A stretch of DNA of 64,000 nucleotides from JACCTH01 sp963761985 (GTDB taxonomy: Bacteria > Actinomycetota > Acidimicrobiia > Spongiisociales > ZC4RG35), in contig CAVXIT010000002.1 of NCBI GenBank assembly GCA_963761985.1, positions 108,301-172,300 on the forward strand, written 5' to 3'. Shown in pieces: positions 43,384 to 53,429 of the stretch. Both the position numbers and the translations under genes were made by a program. The notes beneath the pieces are model-generated. The model saw only the letters and a program-made list of their open reading frames with translations. It did no database searches and was not told the DNA's origin. Every line of letters starts with the position of its first letter. Position 1 is the first letter of the stretch.

Positions 43384-44861
43384 GAGTGGGGCTGGCCGAA
43401 TTGGTCAAAGGTGCATTCCTCGGGCCTTTTGTCGTCTCGAAGACCTTTGAACGAGGGGACTCGGAGTCGACCAGCGGCGGTGACCTGGCGGTATTCCACC
43501 GCGGCGACCAGGGAGGGCGGCAGCCAGTGGGCCGCCCGGAGCTCCGGTCGCTCCTTGAGGAGAGCGGGCGGGAACGGACTCTTGGTTTCCTGCAACGCCT
43601 GGACCCTCGTCAGCAGTTCAGCCAGTGTCTTACTGGTGAAACCGGTCCCGACGTTGCCGACATATCGCAGATCGTCACCGTCGTAGACCGCCATGGCCAG
43701 AGAGCCAAGTGTCCCCTTTCGATTCCCCCCGCCTTCGGTCCATCCGATGATGATCACATCGGCGTCGAAAACAGTCTTGATCTTGAGCCAGGAAGACGAG
43801 CGGCCGCCGGGTTCATAGGTAGAGGACATCTTCTTGGCGACGATGCCTTCGAGGTTCTGCGCTTCGGCAGCCTCGAAAAGCGCGATTCCTTCCTCCGGGA
43901 TGGAAGGCGAAACCTGTAATTGGTCTGAAATCACGAGGCTCTCTTCCAGCAACGCCCTCCGCTCGGTGAAGGGGAGATCGATCAAGCTCCGGCCGTCGAG
44001 GTAGATCAGGTCAAAGGCGATAAACGCCACTGGATTCGTTTTGACGGCGCGTTCGACCTGGGCGGGATCCCGCAGGTGCATTCGGGCTTGCAGCTTCTGG
44101 AACGAGGGCACACCTTCCTCGAAGGCGACGATCTCACCATCGAGCATCGCCTCTAGCCCGACCACTCGCTCATGCAGCTTCGACAGCTCCGGATACCCGG
44201 CGGTGATGTCTTTTTCGTTCCGGGAGATGAGTTGAGTCGAGTCGTTGCAATTCGCAATCGCTCTGATGCCGTCCCATTTCGGCTCGAACGCCCAATCCGG
44301 ATCGTCGAATGCCTTCCCGGTGAGGGTGGCCAGCATCGGGCGTGCCGGAGGAGGGTCGTCTCGTTCAGGTCGCAGGTCTTCGCCCAGCAAACCCAGCCAC
44401 TCTTCCTTGCCATCCCGTTCGCGGGTCTTGATCAGGTGGTAGATGCCTTGTAGGCGACTTCCCTCGAGGCGAAACGAGATCTTCTTCGTCTCGCGGTCGG
44501 TCATCTCGTAGGTGCCCTCGTCAAAGATCCTGACCTCTCCGGCTCCGTAGTTTCCCCCCGGGATCGATCCGGTGAAGTCGATGTATTCGATCGGATGGTC
44601 CTCCGTTCGCACCGCGAGGTGGCGTTCGCCCCGCCGGCGAGGGAGTCCTTTGGGAACCGCCCACGACACCAGCACCGGCGTGTCTCCGTTGAACATCTCG
44701 AGCCGCAGGTCGTGGTGGAGGCGGGTGGCGTAATGCTGGTGGATGACGAATCGGTCGCCGGGCGGAGCCAGAGCCGGGTCGACATCTCCCTCGACCACGG
44801 TTGCGGCCGGCTCGGGGGTCTCATCCAGACGCCGCTTGCGGTTGTAGACGGACTCGCTCAT
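43380..44861 (-). CDS. LigD-type ATP-dependent DNA ligase with phosphoesterase domain
   Basis: 493 residues. Residues 8-150: 3'-phosphoesterase domain (VIHQHYATRLHHDLRLE, SWAVPKGLP, PGGNYGAGEV). Residues 165-490: ligase with nucleotidyl Lys in FEPKWDGIRA, LDGEIVAF, EGIVAKK and WLKIK. The LigD polymerase domain is absent and no Ku gene is in the window. Role in non-homologous end joining or short-patch repair is inferred. ATG 44861 is the first Met matching homologues. Confidence 0.92.
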   Translation of the reverse strand: MSESVYNRKRRLDETPEPAATVVEGDVDPALAPPGDRFVIHQHYATRLHHDLRLEMFNGDTPVLVSWAVPKGLPRRRGERHLAVRTEDHPIEYIDFTGSIPGGNYGAGEVRIFDEGTYEMTDRETKKISFRLEGSRLQGIYHLIKTRERDGKEEWLGLLGEDLRPERDDPPPARPMLATLTGKAFDDPDWAFEPKWDGIRAIANCNDSTQLISRNEKDITAGYPELSKLHERVVGLEAMLDGEIVAFEEGVPSFQKLQARMHLRDPAQVERAVKTNPVAFIAFDLIYLDGRSLIDLPFTERRALLEESLVISDQLQVSPSIPEEGIALFEAAEAQNLEGIVAKKMSSTYEPGGRSSSWLKIKTVFDADVIIIGWTEGGGNRKGTLGSLAMAVYDGDDLRYVGNVGTGFTSKTLAELLTRVQALQETKSPFPPALLKERPELRAAHWLPPSLVAAVEYRQVTAAGRLRVPSFKGLRDDKRPEECTFDQFGQPHS

Positions 44862-44965
44862 CAACCCTCGTATTCTTGCGTAAATCTGCGCCCTTTTGCC
44901 CAGGCGCGGATACGCCAGAATCAATCGGTGTGTGTGATGGCGGCCGCTCGCGAGCTGCTCGGCAG

Positions 44966-45448
44966 TTAGTCAAGGTAGATGTTGTCGTGGGCGACGAAGA
45001 AGGCGGTTCGCTCTTCATCGCTCATATCGGCGAGCCGGTCGAGTCCTTCGAAGTAAGGCTCGCGGGGAGCGCCGGGTGCGAAGTGGATCAGCATCGAGGC
45101 GGGGGCGCCTGACTCATTGCTGAAAGCATGAATCCCCCCGGGCGGCACGTGCAGGAAGTCGCCCACCTGTGCCTCGGTCCATTCCTCGCCGTTGTAGACC
45201 TTGACCGTTCCGCTGAGGATGTAGAAGGACTCCGACATGGTGCGATGGAAATGCGGCCCTGCGCCGCCTTTCGTCGGGCCCATCGACCATCTGTAGAGGC
45301 CAAACCGGCCTCCGGTGCTGTCTCCCGTTGCGAGGTAATGAACTTCGGTTCCAGTTGCGCGAACCAGGTCTGGCTCGCTTGAGCCGGCTCTGAACCAGGC
45401 CGAGACTTCGCCGTCGTCACCCAGATAGAGAGCTTGGGGATAGGTCAG
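44966..45448 (-). CDS. Cupin protein (start at CTG?)
   Basis: Single-domain cupin, about 160 residues. GPHFHRTMSESFYILSGTVKVY (motif 1) and GDFLHVPPGGIHAFSN (motif 2) are intact, so a metal-binding barrel is expected. ATG 45283 would remove the whole N-terminal third, whose sequence (TYPQALYLGDDGEVSAWF, VHYLATGDSTGGRFGLY) is clearly coding. The matching start is CTG 45448, with AAGGA upstream and 9 bases after the preceding stop. Confidence 0.8.
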   Translation of the reverse strand: MTYPQALYLGDDGEVSAWFRAGSSEPDLVRATGTEVHYLATGDSTGGRFGLYRWSMGPTKGGAGPHFHRTMSESFYILSGTVKVYNGEEWTEAQVGDFLHVPPGGIHAFSNESGAPASMLIHFAPGAPREPYFEGLDRLADMSDEERTAFFVAHDNIYLD

Positions 45449-45457
45449 AAAGCGTCC

Positions 45458-46604
45458 TTAGGTTGGCGTTTTCCGGAGCCAGATTGCACTCGTCACCGGC
45501 TGCACCGTCTGACCCACCACGGCAATCACCTCACGGGAAAGGGCGGCGAGATCGAATTCTTGGGCAAATGACAGGCGGCGGTTCAGCGCCTCGAGCGTCA
45601 TTTCGGCATCGAAGCGAGCGCGATTGAAACGACGGTCTACCCAGCGCTGCACACGGATCCGCACCGGGTTGAAGAGCGCAGCCGCAGAGCAGAGTCGACC
45701 CGGCCACCGCGAAATCGCCTTGTTGAGGGAGGATCTCAGACAGGACGAAAACAGTTCCCAAGTACACCGAAAGCAACGCCGCGGTGAGGAGGCCATACGA
45801 AACGGTGCGCGAGATGATCCGGTCGATCGAGTAGAGCCGGTAGCGGAGGATCGCGACTCCAAAGCTGAGCGGGAGAAGCAACAGAGTGACGTAGACCGGC
45901 GTCCAGACCGCATCGCCGGGATCGGGCCGTCCCGTCGCAAGATTCCAGAAGACGTAAGCGGCGGTGGAGAACACGGCGCCGCCAAACAAGGCAAGAGGCA
46001 AGACGACCCAGCCAAGCTGGGCACGCTCTACTCCCACAGCCTTTCGGCGGCGGACCACTAGGGAAATCCCGGAAGCCAGTTGAGACAAGACGATGACGAA
46101 CCAGGCGATCAGCCAGACCGGTCCCGGCCCGAAGTCGGAACCGGGGCCCCCGCCGGGCCCTGTGGAAATGCTGAGAAGGCCGAGCAAGACCAACAACGCT
46201 GGAAGTCCCCATTTCCCATAGAAACGCCCGGCCTGGCTCCACCGCGAAGTCCCGTCGGGAAGGTGGCCACTAGGGAACACGAGAGTGAGCCAGGTGAACA
46301 AAGCGAACACCAAAGGCCAGCCAAAGCTGGCTACGAAATTGCTCACGGCCGCTGGAATGGCCAGTGATTCGGAAAACGATACGGAGATCGCCGTCAGCCC
46401 GGCGAGCGCAAGCAACCAGCCAACTATGTGGCCATTCTTTCGAAAGATGACTAACCCGCCCAGGCCCCCATAGAGCAGGAGGCTGATTACATCGACCCAC
46501 AACTCATCTGGAAGATTGCCATCCATGGATCCGGCTATGACCATCCAGGCTGGAATCGCCATCATGACGACAAACGCGACGATCCGGAGCACGCGTTTAC
46601 GCAT
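45458..46604 (-). CDS. Membrane protein with kinase-like C-terminal region (frameshifted as read)
   Basis: About 380 residues after repair. Eight or so hydrophobic segments (VAFVVMMAIPAWMVIAG to LLSVYLGTVFVLSEILP), including the family segment ILRYRLYSIDRIISRTVSYGLL, then in another frame LFNPVRIRVQRWVDRRFNRARFDAEMTLEALNRRL, typical of an actinobacterial sensor-kinase-like family that lacks the kinase domain. The frame changes near 45680-45700 by one base. ATG 46604. Confidence 0.78.
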
Positions 46605-46664
46605 CTTCACACTCTCGCACACTCACGTGCCGAAATCGTTACGGCCAGCCTTACGCTGTGCCCA

Positions 46665-46877
46665 GTGACGACACCAAAGCGGGTAGCAACCGGAGGGCTG
46701 CTGGCCTGGGCTCAGCGCCGGCGATTCCCCACGTTGCTATTGATCACGGGCGGTCTCTTTGTGGTGGATCTTCTCGTTCCGGACTTGGTCCCTTTCGTCG
46801 ATGAAATCTTGCTTGGTTTGGGGACTCTGATTCTGTCCCGGCTCAAGGACCGTCGACCGGGGGCTCAAGCCAGCTAG
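46665..46877 (+). CDS. Small membrane protein (DUF6116-like)
   Basis: 70 residues from GTG 46665: RRRFPTLLLITGGLFVVDLLVPDLVPFVDEILLGLGTLIL, one or two helices, with a basic tail. Divergent from the preceding membrane protein with a 60-base gap. Function unknown. Confidence 0.7.
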   Translation: MTTPKRVATGGLLAWAQRRRFPTLLLITGGLFVVDLLVPDLVPFVDEILLGLGTLILSRLKDRRPGAQAS

Positions 46878-46997
46878 ACGTGGGAGTTACGCAGCCAAGT
46901 CAGCCGGCGCGACGGATCGACGGACTGGCTCCGCGCTCGCGAACCGCGACGCGATCGGATCATCGGTGTCGGGCTTCCGAGTTGACCACCCGGAAAG

Positions 46998-48047
46998 CTA
47001 ATTGCGGTCGAGAAAACCGAAGAAGAGTTCGTTCCACTTCGCGGCGCAGTCGAAGTGCGGGCCATGTGCGCAACCCTCGAGCATGTGGACCTCGACCTCT
47101 CCCCCACCGGCTCTGTAAGCGTCGAGCACCGCGCGGATCTGACCGACCATCGGTTGGGGCGGAGCGATTTCCTCACCCGGCCAGCCCGGGACCACACCAA
47201 GCTTTCCAAGATTGCCCATGTCCCACGCGGACGCATCGCCGACGACGATGTCTGCCGATCCGTGGGTCCACAGGACCGGTGGCTTGGGATCAACGTCGCT
47301 GATTCCCGACCAGTTGCAGTACTTCCCCGACAAAGCGTTGAGGATTCCGCGGGTCCCGGGAGCGAACCCGGGCCAGTTGTCGGACGCGGTGAAGTCGCCT
47401 GGGTAGAAATCGTCGCCGATCTGGGACTTGAAGACCTCTTCGAGAAGTACCTCTTCGCGGTCGGGCGATTCTCGATGGTTGGCTGACCAATAGGAGGAGT
47501 TGATGACGTTGCGGGGAGAGAGCGGCGAATCCTCCGAACGATCCTTGGTCGAGAGCCGTTGGACGAACTCCGGGACCACCCCAGCGCCTCCAGTCCCGGC
47601 GAAGTCGTCGGTGGCTGGCGTGCCCTGGACGTCCTTGGTGCCACCGAAGCCGTAGGGCGAGACCGGATCAATGAACGTGAGCGAAGAGACCTGGTCGGGA
47701 CGGTCCATCGTGTAGTTGGCAATTGCGGCCCCGCCGGTTGACCAACCAGCCAGATGAACTGGTGATTCAATGCCAAGGGCAGCTACCAATGAATAGGTGT
47801 CGTCCGCCCAATCGCGCATGCCGCGGGTGGCGTCGATGCCTTTGGCCTCGGTATCGCCAAATCCCCTCATGTCGGGAGCGATGATTCGGTACTTTTCAGG
47901 CGCTTTCGCCATGACATGCTCGAAGAAGCGCCCGGTGGCGAGATTGCCGTGGACAATGACCACCGGCACCCCGTCAGGCGGGCCCGACTCCAGGTAGTGC
48001 ATCCGCAATCGCTCGGTCTCGGCCGTTTGTGACCGGATCCCTTTCAT
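46998..48047 (-). CDS. Alpha/beta hydrolase
   Basis: 349 residues. VVIVHGNLATGRFFEHV (oxyanion loop), APDMRGFGDT, nucleophile elbow AGWSTGGAA, Asp in LWTHGSADIVVGDASA, His in CAHGPHFD. Likely an esterase or haloalkane/epoxide-type hydrolase. ATG 48047 is favoured over a TTG 13 codons upstream. Confidence 0.88.
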   Translation of the reverse strand: MKGIRSQTAETERLRMHYLESGPPDGVPVVIVHGNLATGRFFEHVMAKAPEKYRIIAPDMRGFGDTEAKGIDATRGMRDWADDTYSLVAALGIESPVHLAGWSTGGAAIANYTMDRPDQVSSLTFIDPVSPYGFGGTKDVQGTPATDDFAGTGGAGVVPEFVQRLSTKDRSEDSPLSPRNVINSSYWSANHRESPDREEVLLEEVFKSQIGDDFYPGDFTASDNWPGFAPGTRGILNALSGKYCNWSGISDVDPKPPVLWTHGSADIVVGDASAWDMGNLGKLGVVPGWPGEEIAPPQPMVGQIRAVLDAYRAGGGEVEVHMLEGCAHGPHFDCAAKWNELFFGFLDRN

Positions 48048-48086
48048 CAGCTCCAAAACACCACCTCCACATCTGACCCTAGGCAA

Positions 48087-48542
48087 CTAAGCGGGAGGAG
48101 GGACCCGGTGGCGCACGGCTTCCTCTAGGAGCGCTCGCAACTCAGGGCGTTTGACGCCTTCGAGGGATGCGATCTTCAGGCTTCGCATGGCCAGCTTGCC
48201 CGAGACCTGCCGGCCACCCGAGGCTGGGAGGAGCCCCGCGGGATCCGCTAGCTCGCCGCCGTAATAGAAGCCAAGGGTGACGTGCTTCTTGAACGGCAGG
48301 AGATAGGCGAACTGCTCACTGAATTTCTTCGGACCGGTGCCCCACCCGACCGAACCCTGCTTGGTCCAGACGACTTCCACCGTCTGCGGGAGCACGTCAT
48401 AAACGAGGTCGCGGACCGCTCTCGCCAATTCGGCCACCGTCTCCGGGGCTCCGGAAAGGATCTCGCCAAAAGCCTGGTCCCCCTTGCGGCCCGCCCGGTT
48501 GACGATCCCGGCTGCCTCAGCCACGCGCTGTACCCCCTGCAA
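48087..48542 (-). CDS. DUF1801 protein
   Basis: 151 residues of the DUF1801 family: ARAVRDLVYDVLPQTVEVVWTKQGSVGWG and FAYLLPFKKHVTLGFYYG. Second of three members in this window. Function unknown. Confidence 0.82.
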   Translation of the reverse strand: MQGVQRVAEAAGIVNRAGRKGDQAFGEILSGAPETVAELARAVRDLVYDVLPQTVEVVWTKQGSVGWGTGPKKFSEQFAYLLPFKKHVTLGFYYGGELADPAGLLPASGGRQVSGKLAMRSLKIASLEGVKRPELRALLEEAVRHRVPPPA

Positions 48543-48575
48543 GAACGAGTGGATAGATGGTCAGCGGTGAGCCCG

Positions 48576-49983
48576 TCACGGCGGGGAGCCAGACTCGAAG
48601 TTTCTAGCTGCCACACGAGCCAGCACGTCGTCGCCGAGCTTTAAAGCCTCCTCGAGGTCGGTCGGCGAAGGAATCATCCTTCGGGCGTCCGTTATCAGGA
48701 TTTGCACCTCCCGACGTACGGCTTCGGCTCGCGTGCGGGTCGGCGCTTCGTCGGCGAGGGTGCCGAGCATCCGCAACAATTCGAGCATCACTCGAGGGTG
48801 CCGCTCAAGCCCGCCCTGTCTGATCTGCCCACAGACGACCTTGAGATGCGTCGGGAAACTCATGATCGGGACGATCACCCGGGCGACGCCGCTCGCATCG
48901 TGAAAAACTCGAGTGGCAAAAGAGCGGCCGATGGCATCGACGAGGGCAGTCGTCAGGTGGTGGACGGCTTGAGTGGCGGTGTAGGGATCGTTTTGGCCCG
49001 TCGACATCGCCCGGTTGACAATGTCGACCAGCTGCCGCAGCCCGAGACCAACGTCTCGCTCGACTCGGCGCTCGGGATCTATCTCGATCATGTTGCGGAT
49101 TGCGGACCGGGTCGTCGCCAAGCAGTTCGCTGCCATCGTCGGTCCAGACCTGAGCCAGTGGGCGTCCGACCATCGTGTAATACCCGATCAGCGGAAGCAT
49201 CTGCACCGTCACCTGCTTGCGAACTGCAAGCTCGGCCAAACGGGGGTCGACGCCCTGGACGTAACCGTCCAGAGGTGAAGTGACCATCACGGCGTGTGCG
49301 GGTGAAGAAGCGATTTCCTCCCTATCCGCGTCCGAACTCTCAGGCCCCAGGCGGGGATGCTCGAGGTCGATGACTGCTCGGGTGTCGCTCTCGACGTGGC
49401 GCATGATCGTGTCGATCCGCACGGCGTTGGTGATATGCCCGAAGTAGTAGATGAGCAGCCCGAGGCAACCGAGAGCCAGGGCGAGAGCCAATGAAATCGC
49501 CAGCCGGGGCACTTCATCTGTCGCCGTGACGCCCGTGTTGACCGTGAACAGACCGGCGACGCTGTAGGCAACCGTGCCCATCAGACCACTCAGCACCAGC
49601 TGGGTCCGGTTGTCACGCAGGAAAGTTCGCAGGAGGCGCGGGGAGAATTGCGTCGAGGCAATCTGGAGGGTCACCACGGTGAGTGCGAAGGTGAGGCTCG
49701 TGACCGGGATCAGCGCCCCGATGATCACCGTCAAAACCTGCCGGGAATCCTCGGAGGTCCCGTGAAATGCCAAAGGCCACAACGGAGAGCCGGGGGCCGC
49801 GTGGACCCGGGAGAAAATCAAGCCCAGCGTGAGAGCAGCGAACACAGCCAGCGTCGGCTTGAACCACAAGGTATTGCTGGCGTCGGCGAGCCGACGGCGC
49901 TGTGAGACAACGAGGGCGGCGCGAGCGCTCTTGCTGGTGGCGATCGCGCCCACCCGATCAAGGAGTCTTTCCACCGCGCTCAA
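48576..49983 (-). CDS. DUF2254 membrane protein (frameshifted as read)
   Basis: About 465 residues after repair. Four membrane helices in the first 190 residues (TLAVFAALTLGLIFSR; VLTVIIGALIPVTSLTFALTVV; LVLSGLMGTVAYSVAGLF; LAISLALALALGCLGLLIYYFGH), with the hallmark ASTQFSPRLLRTFLRDN. The C-terminal soluble part in another frame reads IRNMIEIDPERRVERDVGLGLRQLVDIV. The break lies near 49105-49135. TTG start. Function unknown. Confidence 0.82.
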
Positions 49984-50031
49984 TCTCTTCCATCCTTAGG
50001 CGATTTTGGGTAGCCATACCGCGCGGAAAAC

Positions 50032-51168
50032 TTAGGTTTGGTGGGCCTCGCCTGGGTCGAACCACTCGAGGACCCGCATAGCCCGGAGGGTATTCCATCG
50101 GCTCGGCTGGCCGTCACCCTCCTCCATGTCGAAGTGGACTCGACCGGAGTGGGTGTTCTCCAAAGGCCATCTTCCATCCGGCCCCCGCTTGCTTTTCACC
50201 AGCTCGATCGCCTCAGCGCATCTCACGTCGGGATCGGCGCCGGCACTGCGGAGATAGTCGAGGCCGCGCAGAACGTCGTAGTGCCAGCGCGGAGGGAATG
50301 AGAACTGCGTCCAGGCGGGGTCGATGACTTCGCCGGTCGACAGGCGGCGAAACATCTTTCGCTCGAGCAGATATTCCTGACCCCTCATGCGAGTGTCGGT
50401 GACCTCCGCGGGAGCTCCGACCGCCCGCTCGTACTCCGACAGGCCTTCGAGCACCGAGATGGTCGAGTTGAACGACGAACGGATCGATCCCCTCTCCGCC
50501 TCACAGTTCCACCCCCCGTCGGAGAGCTGTTCTCCAAGAAGTCGATCGACGATGCCGTCGACCTTCTGGCCGAAGTAAGCCCCGAGGGCGAGGGCGTTGC
50601 CGTTGATGCATGGCTCTACTTCGCCGTCGAAGTAGTCCTGGCCGTCGTGGTCCCATTTGCTGTAGTCCCGAACCAGCTCCACTGCTCGGCGTGCCTCATC
50701 ACTCTCAGGGTCGAGACCCATATCGCGCAGGAGCGATAGAGACCAGGTCGTCGAGGTCCATTCGGGTTTCAAAGTGCCGATGGAGTTTTTCATCCAGTGC
50801 AAAGCGGAGATGTACTTGTTGAGGTGCTCGCCCTGCGGGTCTGGTTCGTCCTCCCAATTGGACAGAGTCGCCAGGTCGAGCTCGAGGAAGCCGGCGATAT
50901 CTTCGAGGGGAATGCTGTGCAGCTCTCGCAGAAGCTTTCGTGTCGCGACATCGGGCAGACCCTCGCCGGCAGTCTTGACCGCGGCGGGGAGGGCGTCCTT
51001 GCCCCATTGGCCGTCGGCGTCCTGTAGGGCGAGCAGCCTTGCCCCCCACCCCTCCGTGGCGACCCTATCTCGCTCGGCCGCGATTGCTTCGGCAGGTGCC
51101 CTGGTGAGATCCCTCATAACCTGCCACCGGATGGCTGGGTCGGAATCGAGCAACCAATCGATGACCAT
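50032..51168 (-). CDS. Squalene-cyclase-like alpha/alpha-toroid protein
   Basis: 378 residues from ATG 51168: repeats of the terpene cyclase/prenyltransferase toroid (ALQDADGQWG; LGEQLSDGGWNCE; KSKRGPDGRWPLEN), each with the QW-like GxW signature. No DXDD or DDXXD catalytic motif seen, so probably not an active cyclase. Start GTG 51213 is possible. Function unknown. Confidence 0.75.
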   Translation of the reverse strand: MVIDWLLDSDPAIRWQVMRDLTRAPAEAIAAERDRVATEGWGARLLALQDADGQWGKDALPAAVKTAGEGLPDVATRKLLRELHSIPLEDIAGFLELDLATLSNWEDEPDPQGEHLNKYISALHWMKNSIGTLKPEWTSTTWSLSLLRDMGLDPESDEARRAVELVRDYSKWDHDGQDYFDGEVEPCINGNALALGAYFGQKVDGIVDRLLGEQLSDGGWNCEAERGSIRSSFNSTISVLEGLSEYERAVGAPAEVTDTRMRGQEYLLERKMFRRLSTGEVIDPAWTQFSFPPRWHYDVLRGLDYLRSAGADPDVRCAEAIELVKSKRGPDGRWPLENTHSGRVHFDMEEGDGQPSRWNTLRAMRVLEWFDPGEAHQT

Positions 51169-51205
51169 CGACGGTTCCCTACGGGTCAATCGGCGAGTAA
51201 CACTC

Positions 51206-51499
51206 TCAGGCACCTGAGAACCCGTTGAGCAAGACGAAGAAGATCAGGATCCCGATCAAGGCCATAACCACGCCCATGAGGGGGCCGAACCACATTGCTC
51301 GGTGCGGCGTCGGGTTCGGACCGGCGATGCCCGGCAGCAAACGACCGACAACTGCGCCGATGATGGCCATGACGAGCAGCTGGACAGGAATGATCCAGTT
51401 CTCAGTTCCCTGGCTGTCGAGAAAGTAAGCCGCGACCGGAAGGCTGAAGATCCCGGCCACAAGCAGGATCAATAACCCGAGGATCCTTTGAGAGTTCAT
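51206..51499 (-). CDS. Small four-helix membrane protein
   Basis: 97 residues: hydrophobic segments at about 5-28, 36-58 and 74-94. Its ATG overlaps the stop of the F420-type oxidoreductase gene (ATGA). No family recognised. Confidence 0.7.
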   Translation of the reverse strand: MNSQRILGLLILLVAGIFSLPVAAYFLDSQGTENWIIPVQLLVMAIIGAVVGRLLPGIAGPNPTPHRAMWFGPLMGVVMALIGILIFFVLLNGFSGA

Positions 51500-51954
51500 G
51501 GCTCCAGAACCACAATTGCCGTCTCACCCGACCGGAGGGCGGCGTACCCGTCCAGCTTCGGATCAATTTCGCGCCATCGGCTCCAGAGGCGGGACCGCTC
51601 ATCCCCCACTGCCGCCCGTCCCCTCACCGACCGGGCCCCATCGGTGAGGCTGACCTGCGCGACAGGATGCGCCTGGAGGTTGAGCCACCAGGCAGGCTCG
51701 CCGTCGGCCCACCCGTTCATGGCCATCGTGACCAGATTCGGGCCATCCTCGACGTAGCCGAGGATCACACTCCGGGGTTCGCCGGTGCGCCGCCCGGTGG
51801 TCGTCAAGCGCATCGTCCCCCAACGTTTGCCTTTGGGACGCCACAACCCGAGGCGGCCAGCGCTGACGCGGTACAGGGCGCGGTGGGCGTACCAAGCAAG
51901 GCGAACGAACCATCGAGGTGGCACCCGCACCTGTCCCTGCCGAGCGTCAGACAT
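51496..51954 (-). CDS. DUF385/Ddn-family (F420-type) oxidoreductase
   Basis: 152 residues of the nitroreductase/deazaflavin-dependent family: TTTGRRTGEPRSVILGYVEDG, MNGWADGEPAWWLNLQAHP. Members use F420H2 to reduce quinones or nitro compounds. Presence supports an F420-producing actinobacterium. Confidence 0.88.
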   Translation of the reverse strand: MSDARQGQVRVPPRWFVRLAWYAHRALYRVSAGRLGLWRPKGKRWGTMRLTTTGRRTGEPRSVILGYVEDGPNLVTMAMNGWADGEPAWWLNLQAHPVAQVSLTDGARSVRGRAAVGDERSRLWSRWREIDPKLDGYAALRSGETAIVVLEP

Positions 51955-52004
51955 CTATCACCAAAGGTAGCGCCGGCGCCGAAGCTTGTCCCGGACAGCC
52001 TTCT

Positions 52005-52958
52005 TTATCCGACGGCGACCACCACTTTGCCAAGAGCGCGGCCCTCACCGACATGGGCGAGCGCCTGGGGGACCTCGTCGAGTCCAAAGGTCCGATCGAT
52101 GTGGATGTCAATGTCGCCGGAAACGCACCGAGCGGCGAGAGGCTCGAAGTGCGTCGGGCCCGGCTTCACGATTAGGAGCCCCAGCCGGCGACCTGTGAGC
52201 CGACCGACGATGGCCCCGACTGTCACCACCCGCAGCAGCGCCCGCACCGACCCGCCGACGCAGAGATATCTACCGCCGCGAGCCAACGCCCTTCTGTAAG
52301 CGAAGACCGATCGGTGGGCGACAAGGTCGAGCACGAGGTCGGACGGTTCGTGGTGCGTGAAGTCCTGGGTCTGATAGTCGATCACCTCGTCGGCGCCTAG
52401 AGACCTCATGAATTCGAGCTTGCCGGCGTTGTCGACGCCGATCACGTGCGCTCCGGCGCGCTTTGCTAGCTGTATCGCAAACGACCCCGAGCCGCCGCCC
52501 GCCCCGTTGATCAGGATCCGCTGGCCAGGGCCCGCTCCTGCAGTTCCCTGCTGCGCGATCACACCGGCCTGCGGCAGAGTTGACGCCTCGGCGAACGATA
52601 GGGACTCAGGCTTAAAGGCGAGAGCTGACTCGGGTGCCACCGCGTATTCGGCGAAGCCGCCCATCAGAGCGAGGTTGTCGCCGTACACCTCGTCACCGGG
52701 AAGGAACCGGGTCACGCCCGAGCCGATGGCTGCGACGCGGCCGGCTATGTCGGAGCCGAGCGTCCGGTGCCGCGGGCCGCGGAGCCCGCCGATCCGCGCG
52801 TACATCGGCGACCCTCGCAGTCCCTCCCAATCCGAGAGGTTGACCGACGTTGCCACAACCTCGACGAGCACCTGTTTCGCACCCGGCGAGGGAACCGGCA
52901 CGTCTTCGACCCGAAGCACCTCGGGCGAGCCATATCGGTCGCGGACGACTGCCCTCAT
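52005..52958 (-). CDS. Quinone-oxidoreductase-like NAD(P) dehydrogenase (MDR family)
   Basis: 317 residues of the medium-chain dehydrogenase/reductase superfamily without zinc ligands: GSDIAGRVAAIGSGVTRFLPGDEVYG and the Rossmann loop NGAGGGSGSFAIQLAKRAGA. Typical of NADPH quinone reductases. ATG 52958 overlaps the PIN gene stop (ATGA). Confidence 0.88.
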   Translation of the reverse strand: MRAVVRDRYGSPEVLRVEDVPVPSPGAKQVLVEVVATSVNLSDWEGLRGSPMYARIGGLRGPRHRTLGSDIAGRVAAIGSGVTRFLPGDEVYGDNLALMGGFAEYAVAPESALAFKPESLSFAEASTLPQAGVIAQQGTAGAGPGQRILINGAGGGSGSFAIQLAKRAGAHVIGVDNAGKLEFMRSLGADEVIDYQTQDFTHHEPSDLVLDLVAHRSVFAYRRALARGGRYLCVGGSVRALLRVVTVGAIVGRLTGRRLGLLIVKPGPTHFEPLAARCVSGDIDIHIDRTFGLDEVPQALAHVGEGRALGKVVVAVG

Positions 52959-53416
52959 GAAGATCCACTGAACATGGGCATCGGAGGTCGCGCTGGATGC
53001 ACCAAACCTAAAGTTCCCATTGAGGACAAGAATTGGTCGTAGGACACCACCGGGACCAGCTTCGACGCTGCCTTCCGAAGCCCGACATCGTTTGTGACAA
53101 GGGCGTCTGCTTGCAGCTTGGTTAGAGCGACATACTCGGCGTCGAGCGTGTCGGGCCAGTCGAGCTCTGCGGCCATCTTCCAGGCCACGGATTGCAGAAC
53201 CCGGTCGCCGAGGAGCCGGATGCGAAGCCCGCGGATGTAGTCGAGATGCGCCTCCGCCTCCGACTTCTCAAGCTGACCATCGCGAACACGTTGATACAGG
53301 ATGGAGAGCACTTGTGACCGGAGCAGCGTCGGCGCCACCAGCTGCGTCGCGGTCACAACCGCTTTTTGCTCAGCGAGCTGGATGGCGACATCGGGGGTGA
53401 TGACGTAGCGGGTCAC
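52955..53416 (-). CDS. PIN-domain protein (VapC-like)
   Basis: About 153 residues from GTG 53416: first acidic residue in RYVITPDVAIQLA, then TLLRSQVLSILYQ and DTLDAEYVALTKLQADALVTND with two further acidic positions, as in PIN ribonucleases. ATG 53476 is possible but would overlap the antitoxin remnant out of frame. Partner antitoxin appears broken; the gene is translationally coupled to the oxidoreductase downstream. Confidence 0.78.
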   Translation of the reverse strand: MTRYVITPDVAIQLAEQKAVVTATQLVAPTLLRSQVLSILYQRVRDGQLEKSEAEAHLDYIRGLRIRLLGDRVLQSVAWKMAAELDWPDTLDAEYVALTKLQADALVTNDVGLRKAASKLVPVVSYDQFLSSMGTLGLVHPARPPMPMFSGSS

Positions 53417-53429
53417 TCGACGAAGCGGC

